Shown one piece after another: positions 1-4,697 of a stretch of DNA of 7,462 nucleotides. Origin of the DNA: Phycisphaerales bacterium UBA2402. Its GTDB lineage: Bacteria; Planctomycetota; Phycisphaerae; Phycisphaerales; UBA1924. A program made the position numbers and the translations under genes. The notes below the pieces were generated by a model. It saw nothing but the letters and a program-made list of their open reading frames with translations. It made no database searches and was not told where the DNA came from. Every line of letters starts with the position of its first letter. Positions within the stretch are counted from its first letter, which is position 1. The stretch covers positions 705 to 8,166 of the forward strand of contig DDSA01000017.1 of NCBI GenBank assembly GCA_002343715.1. Direction: 5' to 3'.

Positions 1-835
1 TCACGGCCTCGGCGGCGCGGCGGGTCAGGTCCTCGACATCGGCCTTCGAGACCGAGCCGTCGCAGGTGGCGACGTGGGGCTTGGCGCGCGGGTTGTTCCA
101 CGCGGGGTGGAGGGGGCGGACGGCGCTGGAGTCGGCCCGGATCTCCACGCGCTGGCGCTGCATGAAGTCCGCACGCTCGAAGAGCATGACCTTGGCCGAG
201 GGGCTGGCGACCATGTCGATGGAGTTGAAGGCGGCGAGCGTGGAGGGGATGCCGTGGCAGAAGTTGCCGCGGAACATGGGGCCGAATGGGGAGGGGCACG
301 TCTCCCAGCGTGTGAAGGAGTAGAAGGCCGGGTCCTTGTACATCGTGGGCGAGTAATAGAAGGAACCGGAGAAGACCCCCTCGGACAGGATCGACGACTT
401 GGTGCGAAACTCGCGCACGGTGTCGCCGTCGGCGGGTGAGAACCCGGCATCGACCGCCAGGCCCCCGCCGGGGCTGCGGATGCCCATGTAGGAGTACCAG
501 TACGGCATGAAGCCCTCGCCGATGTAGCGGCTGTCATCGCGGTAGCCGAAGGTGACGTGCGTGCGGCCGTTGAGATCGCCGCCGTCGTCGAGGGGGATGC
601 GCCACTCGCTCTGCCCCTGGCTTCGGTACGAGGCGAAGGGGTTGAAGAGCACGCCCCGATGATCGGTGGTGTAGGCGATGTGGACCGCGAGCATGGAACG
701 CAGATTCGCCACGCCGACGGTGGACTGCGCGGTCCGCCGCGCCCCGACCAGGCCGGGAAGGACCAGCGACGCCAGGATCGTGATGATGGCGATCACGACC
801 AGGAGTTCGATGAGGGTGAAGGCGGGGCGGCGCAT
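1..835 (-). CDS. Prepilin-type (GspG/DUF1559-like) pseudopilin, C-terminus cut by window edge
   Basis: The frame opens with ATG at 833-835 and runs 278 codons without a stop to the window edge, so the C-terminus is missing. The start MRRPAFTLIELLVVIAIITI is a class III (type IV prepilin) signal: a short basic leader, cleavage expected between Ala5 and Phe6, Glu at position 5 of the mature chain, and one hydrophobic helix to about residue 28. The rest is a globular, Tyr/Phe-rich periplasmic domain. Near the end, HVATCDGSV (residues 254-262) resembles the conserved DG stretch of planctomycete pseudopilins, which are often about 270-300 residues, so little is probably lost. Such proteins are processed by prepilin peptidase and assemble in type II secretion or pilus-like machines; planctomycetes carry many copies. 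No strong Shine-Dalgarno precedes the ATG. It is probably a host gene unrelated to the virion cassette upstream of it. The class is clear, the specific role unknown. Confidence 0.88.
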   Translation of the reverse strand, partial: MRRPAFTLIELLVVIAIITILASLVLPGLVGARRTAQSTVGVANLRSMLAVHIAYTTDHRGVLFNPFASYRSQGQSEWRIPLDDGGDLNGRTHVTFGYRDDSRYIGEGFMPYWYSYMGIRSPGGGLAVDAGFSPADGDTVREFRTKSSILSEGVFSGSFYYSPTMYKDPAFYSFTRWETCPSPFGPMFRGNFCHGIPSTLAAFNSIDMVASPSAKVMLFERADFMQRQRVEIRADSSAVRPLHPAWNNPRAKPHVATCDGSVSKADVEDLTRRAAEAV

Positions 836-1029
836 GGGAAGACCGAAGATGGTACGTGTTCCGATGTTTGTACAGGGTGCGCGCGTTTCGGTTTCCACAT
901 CAACAGGGCAGAACCATGCAGCGAAAGGCCGCTGACCCCGTGATGATCGCAACTTGATCGATGCTGAACCGGGCACAGGGCGGTGCTGTGGTCTTGCACC
1001 CCGAACCGACGGTGACCGTCGGTCCACCC
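836..1029. other. Intergenic stretch upstream of the pilin gene
   Basis: This 194-bp gap separates the last virion-type gene from the pilin gene, both on the minus strand. It contains the hairpin at 1005-1023. No convincing open frame or sigma-70 promoter was found. The pilin is likely transcribed independently from within this gap, since the hairpin sits just after the preceding stop codon. Confidence 0.5.
1005..1023 (-). terminator. Perfect 9-bp inverted repeat after the last virion-type gene
   Basis: ACCGACGGT and ACCGTCGGT flank a single central base, giving a very stable GC-rich hairpin that starts 6 bp beyond the TAA stop at 1030-1032 on the minus strand. It is not followed by a clear U-tract in that direction (TTCGGGGT follows), so it is either an unconventional terminator or a 3'-end stabilising hairpin. 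Its place at the end of the cassette supports an operon-end function. Confidence 0.45.
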
Positions 1030-1401
1030 TTACGCCAGTCTGCGGAACGTGGCTTTGTAGTGGATGCTGACGGTACGGCCGCGGTCGGTGCGGTCCTGTT
1101 CCTGGTAGGTGAGGAAGGTCATGCTGGTCCAGATGCGGCCGTGGTTGTCGATGAGCGTGCCGGGGCTGGGCGGGTGGCCGGCCTGGGCCGCCGCGGCATC
1201 GCGCAGCGCCCAGAGGTTGGCCTCGGTCGAGGCGATGAGGCGGCCGGTGATGATGACATCGAGTTCGATGGGGCCCAGGATCGTGCTGCCGGACCCGGAG
1301 CCGCCCAGCACGTACGCGGGCACGGCGAGTTCGCCGCGCTTGCCGACCGAGAAGCGGTGCGGGCCGGAACCGAAGAGGTCGAGGGATTTGAAGGAGGACA
1401 T
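1030..1401 (-). CDS. Small virion-type (tail-region) protein
   Basis: A 123-residue protein with ATG at 1399-1401, preceded by a plausible GAGG ribosome binding site 6 bp upstream. It starts MSSFKSLDLFGSGPHRFSVG and later has a GRLIAST segment and a DRTDRGRTVSIHY segment. The pattern is beta-rich, with no signal peptide or membrane helix. From memory, proteins with an LFGSGPHRF start occur in planctomycete prophage structural cassettes, but no named domain was recognised. It is the promoter-distal member of a four-gene minus-strand cassette headed by a capsid gene, so a tail or tail-completion role is inferred from position. The 64-bp gap separating it from the preceding gene carries a perfect hairpin. 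An alternative is a generic structural protein of unknown function. Confidence 0.65.
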   Translation of the reverse strand: MSSFKSLDLFGSGPHRFSVGKRGELAVPAYVLGGSGSGSTILGPIELDVIITGRLIASTEANLWALRDAAAAQAGHPPSPGTLIDNHGRIWTSMTFLTYQEQDRTDRGRTVSIHYKATFRRLA

Positions 1402-1438
1402 GCGGGCCTCGCGGGTGTGGGGGTGTGGGGGTCAGGAA

Positions 1439-1458
1439 AACGGCTCTGGAGAGCCGTT
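1439..1458. repeat. Perfect 8-bp palindromic hairpin, REP-like
   Basis: AACGGCTC, loop TGGA, then GAGCCGTT, placed 7 bp past the stop of the gene ending at 1466 and before the next start at 1401. On the minus strand the stem is followed by TTCC rather than a U-run. Its core CGGCT...AGCCG is shared with the larger hairpin at 3751-3776, which suggests a dispersed intergenic palindrome family. It could also attenuate transcription between the two tail-region genes. Confidence 0.5.
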
Positions 1459-1465
1459 CCACCAC

Positions 1466-1873
1466 TCAGACCTGGTCGATCGAGATGGGGTCCAGAGCGC
1501 CGTTGGGAGAGACGGCGATGAGGCGGATGGTGCGGAGCGCCCCTTTCTTCCCGGCGAGGTCGTGGGCGATGCCCAGGACCACCGCCTGCGTGGAGATGCG
1601 GATGCGCCCGCCGTCGCTGCCGCCGGGGGCGGGGAAGAAGGCAAGGTCCCCTCCCTGGCCGGGGCGGGGTGCGTCGAAGTGGGCGCGGCCGGTCAGGTGC
1701 ATCGTCACGGTGATGTCGATGCGCTGCTCGGGGCAATCGGCGAAGGCGACGTGCGGGCCGGCATCGGACCACTCGACGACTTCCCGTGTTGCACGCCGGT
1801 CGACGCTGATGGCGGCGACATCGGGCCAGACCTGACCGGCGAAGGTGACGTGGGCGGGGGTGAGTGTGAGCAT
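1466..1873 (-). CDS. Tail-tube-like virion protein (putative)
   Basis: A 135-residue protein with ATG at 1871-1873 and TGA at 1466-1468. Short, regularly spaced alternating-hydrophobic segments (residues 1-10 MLTLTPAHVT, a central RIDITVTMHL, a later GRIRISTQAVVLGIAHDL and a final RTIRLIAVSPNG) indicate a compact beta-sandwich or barrel, as in phage tail-tube proteins. There is no signal peptide or membrane helix. It lies 39 bp downstream of the connector-like gene and upstream of the small tail-region gene, matching the usual capsid, connector, tail order. The ribosome binding site is weak, so translational coupling to the preceding gene is possible. The tail-tube assignment is an inference from size, strand pattern and position; no signature residue proves it. 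Confidence 0.6.
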   Translation of the reverse strand: MLTLTPAHVTFAGQVWPDVAAISVDRRATREVVEWSDAGPHVAFADCPEQRIDITVTMHLTGRAHFDAPRPGQGGDLAFFPAPGGSDGGRIRISTQAVVLGIAHDLAGKKGALRTIRLIAVSPNGALDPISIDQV

Positions 1874-1912
1874 GGCGAGTCTCGGGGATCGTGCAAGGAG
1901 TGCCGGACGCGC

Positions 1913-2557
1913 TCAGCCGCGCGCCAGCGGGGTGCCGTTGAGCCGGCGGATCGTGTCGGGGACACCGTCGCCGTTGGCATCGAGGTGGGCGACCGCGCGG
2001 TCGCGCTCGGCCTCGAACGCCGCGGCGTAGAACCGGGCCCGCTGATTGACGGGGTGGGCCTCGTCGAGGAGCGTTCCGGCGGCGCGGAAGAGCAGTTCGA
2101 GGGTGCCCATGCAGAGCAGGTGCCGCAGGGCTTTGCCGTTGGTGATGTCCTGCTCGCGGGGCTGGCCGGGGACGGGCGCACCCTGCGGCTCGATGCCGAT
2201 CGTCCGGAGAATCCGCAGGTACACCGCCCTCATCTGCGGCGCCGCGGAGAAGACGAAGGCGGGTGCGCCGCTGACCGGCGCGGGCGGCAGGAGCGGCGCA
2301 TCATCGGCGGCACGCAGACGAGAGATGATCGCCTCGTTGTCGGCGGTGAGTTCCAGCACTTCGTGCGCCACGCCGTTGAGCGTGACCACGACGCCGGGGC
2401 CGACCCCCGCCGCGGCGAGGGTGGAATCATCGGGATAGAAGGTGAGCGTGAACTCCGCGGCATCGGCGATGCCCGAGGCGACACGCTGGCCGAGGAAGAC
2501 GACATCGCGGAAGAGGTTCGGCTCGTAGATGAGCAGGTCGCGGTCGGCGGCGAACAT
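1913..2557 (-). CDS. Head-tail-connector-like virion protein with EF-hand-like loop
   Basis: A 214-residue protein with ATG at 2555-2557 and an AGGA ribosome binding site 8 bp upstream. The first 90 residues are beta-rich (LLIYEPNLFRDVVFLGQRV, then a TLTFYPDD and a VVVTLNGVAHEVLEL segment). A Pro/Ala-rich linker near residues 90-105 leads into an alpha-helical half with ALRHLLCMGTLELLF and an Arg/Glu-rich helix. Close to the C-terminus DANGDGVPD (residues 193-201) fits the DxNxDGxxD calcium loop seen in EF-hands and dockerins. It sits directly downstream of the capsid gene, where head-completion or head-tail adaptor proteins are usually encoded, and from memory it resembles uncharacterised proteins next to capsid genes in planctomycete prophages. 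The frame is intact. The connector function is positional inference. Confidence 0.65.
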   Translation of the reverse strand: MFAADRDLLIYEPNLFRDVVFLGQRVASGIADAAEFTLTFYPDDSTLAAAGVGPGVVVTLNGVAHEVLELTADNEAIISRLRAADDAPLLPPAPVSGAPAFVFSAAPQMRAVYLRILRTIGIEPQGAPVPGQPREQDITNGKALRHLLCMGTLELLFRAAGTLLDEAHPVNQRARFYAAAFEAERDRAVAHLDANGDGVPDTIRRLNGTPLARG

Positions 2558-2643
2558 GGTGTGTGTCCTGTATGGAGTGCGGAAGGGGGGAAATCCCCGC
2601 GCCGCGGCGGGGGCGCAGCGCGGAGTGCGGAGGAGAGAGCGCG
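2558..2643 (-). other. Intercistronic leader with hairpin and 10-bp direct repeat
   Basis: The 86 bp between the capsid stop and the next start hold a hairpin with arms 2595-2600 and 2607-2612 (CCCCGC/GCGGGG). It is bracketed by two copies of GGAGTGCGGA at 2574-2583 and 2622-2631. A stem here could lower expression of downstream genes relative to the capsid protein, a common need in virion operons, or protect the capsid mRNA. The function is inferred. Confidence 0.35.
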
Positions 2644-3747
2644 TCAGATGGTGGAGAGGCCGCGGATCAGGCCGTGGGCGTTCTCGTTCTTGAACTCGAG
2701 GGTGTACTCGCCCAGGACCTGGCCGCTGACGGCATCGCCGGTGGAGGCCAGGGGCTTGAACTGGAAGGAGCGGCCGGCGAGGGGCATGACGCCGATGCGG
2801 GAACTGTCGAGAAAGAGGACGGTGTCGGCGGGGACCCAGCGGCTGAGCAGAACGGAGCAGATGCCGAAATCGCTCTCGTAGACGCTGACCAGGTCGCTGA
2901 GGCGTCGGTCGCCGGGTGTGTAGTGGCGCGCGGTCGAGGCGATGAAGGCGTTGATGCGGCGCTTCTGCGTCCCGCCGACGACGATGGTGTCGATGCGGGC
3001 CGATGACTGGTCCCAGATGGTGCGCAGCGCGGCGTTCACGAGAGTTTCGGTGAGGTCGGTGCCGCCGCCGCCGCCGGCGGGGAAGCCGCCCGCGCCGGGC
3101 ACGAACTGGTTGGTGCTGATCTGGCGGATGATGCCGTTCATGGAGCGGCGCACGGAGGCCGACCCCTGCGGCGTCGAGGCCGGGGCGGCGCCGTTGATGA
3201 CGCAGTTTTCGAGGTCGCGGAGCAGTTCACGCAGCCGCTCCTGCTTCTGGTAGTCGAGTTCGTCGGACGTGCCGTAGGGCTTCACAGCGCGCATGGTGCC
3301 GGTGACTTCGACGGTGCTGGCGAAGATCTGGGTGTAGTTCTGCTTGCGGACGCGGTTGGTGAACCTCGCCGCGGCGGCGTCGGCCCCTTCGACGGCGGCG
3401 TTGCCGAGGATGGTCAGTTTGAGTCCGTTGGTGAGGGTGCTGGCGGGGGTGTTGCCGTAGCGGCGGACGACGGTGAGGTTGTTGCCCGACACGGCGGTGA
3501 TGAACATCACCTCGGGTGCGTTGCCGGGGCGGACCTGGTCGCCGACCTGGAAGCGCGAGCCGTTGGCGACGGTGATGGCGGTGGCGTCCTGTCCGTTGGG
3601 GGTGAAGGTGCCCTGGTTCACGCTGTCGGTGTTGGGCAGCAGGGTGTCCACACTGCTTACCCGTCTGACACCCACTCGATTCACTTGGAGTTCGACGGGC
3701 GTGCAGGCTCGGTAGCGGGGGCGCTTTGGTCGCCTACAATCGTGCAA
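2644..3747 (-). CDS. SU10/DUF5309-type phage major capsid protein, N-terminally truncated
   Basis: The frame ends at TGA 2644-2646 and stays open to a TTG at 3745-3747 (367 codons). Family-like sequence begins only near residue 33 (VDTLLPNTDSVNQG). From there it reads as a capsid protein of the SU10/DUF5309 type: ITVANGSRFQVGDQVRP, LTVVRRYGNT, EGADAAAARFTNRVRK, QIFASTVEVTGTM, then DYQKQERLRELLRDLENCVI (about 183-202), a Gly-rich loop near residue 240, and IDTIVVGGTQKRRINAF further on. It would form the icosahedral head. Known members carry about 60 extra residues before the W-x-D-LLPNTD-like position; here they are replaced by a Pro/Arg-rich stretch with no resemblance and no good ribosome binding site. 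Possible starts are TTG 3747, GTG 3684, GTG 3675 or GTG 3651. The remaining frame has no stop or shift, so the truncation looks recent or the remnant is still expressed. Confidence 0.78.
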   Translation of the reverse strand: MHDCRRPKRPRYRACTPVELQVNRVGVRRVSSVDTLLPNTDSVNQGTFTPNGQDATAITVANGSRFQVGDQVRPGNAPEVMFITAVSGNNLTVVRRYGNTPASTLTNGLKLTILGNAAVEGADAAAARFTNRVRKQNYTQIFASTVEVTGTMRAVKPYGTSDELDYQKQERLRELLRDLENCVINGAAPASTPQGSASVRRSMNGIIRQISTNQFVPGAGGFPAGGGGGTDLTETLVNAALRTIWDQSSARIDTIVVGGTQKRRINAFIASTARHYTPGDRRLSDLVSVYESDFGICSVLLSRWVPADTVLFLDSSRIGVMPLAGRSFQFKPLASTGDAVSGQVLGEYTLEFKNENAHGLIRGLSTI

Positions 3748-3750
3748 GCC

Positions 3751-3776
3751 GGGACACGGCTTTTCAGCCGTGTCCC
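3751..3776. repeat. Perfect 10-bp palindromic hairpin, REP-like
   Basis: GGGACACGGC, loop TTTTCA, then GCCGTGTCCC. It lies 3 bp beyond the farthest possible start of the truncated capsid frame. The core CGGCT...AGCCG is shared with the hairpin at 1439-1458, suggesting a dispersed repeat. No U-tract follows on either strand, which argues against a simple terminator. Its position at the break in the capsid gene makes it a possible recombination scar. Confidence 0.55.
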
Positions 3777-3799
3777 AGCGGAAACTAGTTTGTCGCCTG

Positions 3800-3819
3800 A
3801 CCGCCGCGAAAGCGGCGGT
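3800..3819. terminator. GAAA-tetraloop hairpin, possible terminator
   Basis: ACCGCCGC, loop GAAA, then GCGGCGGT: an 8-bp perfect stem. On the plus strand it is followed by TATGGTTTTT, a partial U-tract; on the minus strand it directly overlaps the TAA of the 27-codon frame. No plus-strand gene lies upstream to need it, so it more likely ends the regulator and small-frame transcript on the minus strand, despite lacking a U-run there. Confidence 0.4.
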
Positions 3820-3902
3820 TATGGTTTTTGGCTCATGGGTCCCCGCGTCGTCGGCGACGGAATCAACGGGAGACCAGCGGCCCTCCTGATGGATGCGCTC
3901 AT
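3819..3902 (-). CDS. 27-codon small open frame behind a consensus ribosome binding site
   Basis: ATG at 3900-3902, TAA at 3819-3821. The predicted peptide begins MSASIRRAAGLPLIP and ends MSQKP; it is basic, proline-rich, has no membrane helix and is not recognised. What makes it credible is the AAAGGAGGTGA at 3908-3918, a complete anti-16S match, with GGAGG 8 bp before the ATG. This site begins at the last base of the TGA stop of the upstream winged-helix gene, so translation could be coupled. A stem-loop follows at once. It may be a real small protein, a leader peptide, or the 5' remnant of a gene lost when the junction with the capsid gene formed. Confidence 0.4.
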   Translation of the reverse strand: MSASIRRAAGLPLIPSPTTRGPMSQKP

Positions 3903-3907
3903 GGCGT

Positions 3908-3918
3908 TCACCTCCTTT
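3908..3918 (-). promoter_or_regulatory. Full-consensus Shine-Dalgarno, AAAGGAGGTGA
   Basis: This is the strongest ribosome binding site in the window, overlapping the stop codon of the gene ending at 3918 and correctly spaced for ATG 3902. Such a site would not be expected by chance directly after a gene end, so it implies that a gene is, or was, translated from here. Confidence 0.6.
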
Positions 3919-4436
3919 CAGTCCTTCGGCGTGTTCAACATCTCGGTCACGCGCTTCAGTCCTGCGGTCGTCAACTTGTAGACCTTTCGGGCCTGACGTG
4001 CCGTGCCGGATTTCTTGATCTGCATGACGTACTTGGGCTCCTGGGCCATGAGCGCATCAAGAGCGCGGGTGATGTTGCTCACCGTGTAGCCCATGCCCTT
4101 CAACGCTGAGTTGGCCGTGAAACTGTCGAAGCCATCATTCTGCTGGCATACCTGCACCCAGTAGCCAGCCACCAGCGCCTTCTCCGCCTCCGTCGCGGGA
4201 TTCGCCGCGTGGTACAGGTCGTGGAAGGCGTCGAAGGTGGTGGGAACCGCGGCCGTGCCGCTTCCACTTGCCGATCCGGCGGCTTCGGCAATGCCCCCGG
4301 CAGCGGGAGCAGCGGTGGTCTTGAGGCCACCATACCGCATCCCGATGAATCCGAGAACCACCCGCAAATCGGCTTCGTCCAAACCGCCCAGCGCCTCAAC
4401 CACTTTCTGCATCGCGATGATCTGTTTGTCGTCCAT
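3918..4436 (-). CDS. Putative winged-helix DNA-binding protein
   Basis: The ATG at 4434-4436 is chosen because AAGGAG lies 6 bp upstream; an earlier in-frame start at 4484 would add 16 residues and has no such site. The product is 172 residues in two parts. Residues 1-37 form a helical segment (IIAMQKVVEALGGLDEADLR), followed by a low-complexity Ala/Gly/Ser linker at about 40-65. Residues 66-172 look like a winged helix: helices around HDLYHAANPATEAEKALVAG, then FDSFTANSALKGMGYTVSNI with the likely recognition helix NITRALDALM (121-130), then a basic wing KKSGTARQARKVYKL (141-155) and a final helix. It has no membrane segment. It is divergent from the methyltransferase, so it might regulate the restriction-modification module or itself, but no specific target is shown. 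It could equally be an unrelated accessory gene. Confidence 0.7.
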   Translation of the reverse strand: MDDKQIIAMQKVVEALGGLDEADLRVVLGFIGMRYGGLKTTAAPAAGGIAEAAGSASGSGTAAVPTTFDAFHDLYHAANPATEAEKALVAGYWVQVCQQNDGFDSFTANSALKGMGYTVSNITRALDALMAQEPKYVMQIKKSGTARQARKVYKLTTAGLKRVTEMLNTPKD

Positions 4437-4463
4437 AGCACGCTCCTTGGTCTTTACCGAAGA

Positions 4464-4491
4464 AGGGTACACATCGTTCTGCATGAGTCAA
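4464..4491 (-). promoter_or_regulatory. Candidate promoter of the winged-helix gene
   Basis: On the minus strand TTGACT (4486-4491, five of six matches to the -35 consensus), a 16-bp spacer, then TACCCT (4464-4469) preceded by TGTG as an extended -10. A second TTGACT overlaps it at 4491-4496, so two registers are possible. The -10 is weak by itself. Confidence 0.4.
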
Positions 4492-4501
4492 GTCAAGAGT
4501 A

Positions 4502-4522
4502 ACGACATATTCCGAATGTCGT
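4502..4522. promoter_or_regulatory. Dyad, candidate operator
   Basis: ACGACAT and ATGTCGT form 7-bp inverted arms around a 7-bp spacer (ATTCCGA). The 21-bp dyad sits just upstream of the candidate promoter for the winged-helix gene, a typical place for a dimeric regulator to bind. Autoregulation by the neighbouring winged-helix protein is a guess. Confidence 0.4.
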
Positions 4523-4644
4523 CGGCAGTGCCCCCGCCTCTCCTTCCTACCTGCGGTCTCAGCCGCTCGCGCGTTGCGGAACTCGGATACTCTCCAAACG
4601 GAGACCCCCCAACGGCACGCGCCGCAGCCCATGCCTCCCAGGGC

Positions 4645-4673
4645 TGGATTGTCTGGATTTTGTATGGTATCCT
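4645..4673 (+). promoter_or_regulatory. Candidate promoter of the methyltransferase gene
   Basis: TGGATT (4645-4650), a 17-bp spacer, and TATCCT (4668-4673) preceded by TGG as an extended -10. The start of transcription would fall about 15-20 bp before the ATG at 4698, leaving room for the GGAGG ribosome binding site at 4689-4693. The -35 match is poor. Confidence 0.35.
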
Positions 4674-4697
4674 TCGCCCGACGATTCTGGAGGCCGT

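Larger units (their letters stand above)
4437..4697. promoter_or_regulatory. Divergent promoter region between regulator and methyltransferase
   Basis: This 261-bp gap separates two divergent genes and is less GC-rich than the virion cassette. It holds a candidate minus-strand promoter, a dyad at 4502-4522 and a candidate plus-strand promoter, listed separately. No credible gene was found in it. Shared control of both genes from this gap is plausible. Confidence 0.5.

Noticed and set aside
25..537. A 170-codon minus-strand frame inside the pilin gene
   Set aside because: Its product is Ser/Pro/Arg/Thr-rich low-complexity sequence, while the overlapping frame gives a clear prepilin with a signal sequence and normal composition.
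1109..2881. A 590-codon open frame on the plus strand opposite the virion cassette
   Set aside because: It is antisense to three intact genes and part of a fourth. Its product is a low-complexity Arg/Gly/Asp/Glu-rich chain with no domain, as expected from the complement of GC-rich codons.
3729..3798. GTCGCCT at 3729-3735 and 3792-3798 as a possible target-site duplication around the 10-bp palindrome
   Set aside because: A seven-base match in GC-rich DNA is easily by chance, and the enclosed 56 bp has no insertion-sequence ends.
4436..4484. Upstream start for the winged-helix protein at 4484
   Set aside because: It would place the best promoter and the AAGGAG site inside the coding region; the start at 4436 has the proper spacing.
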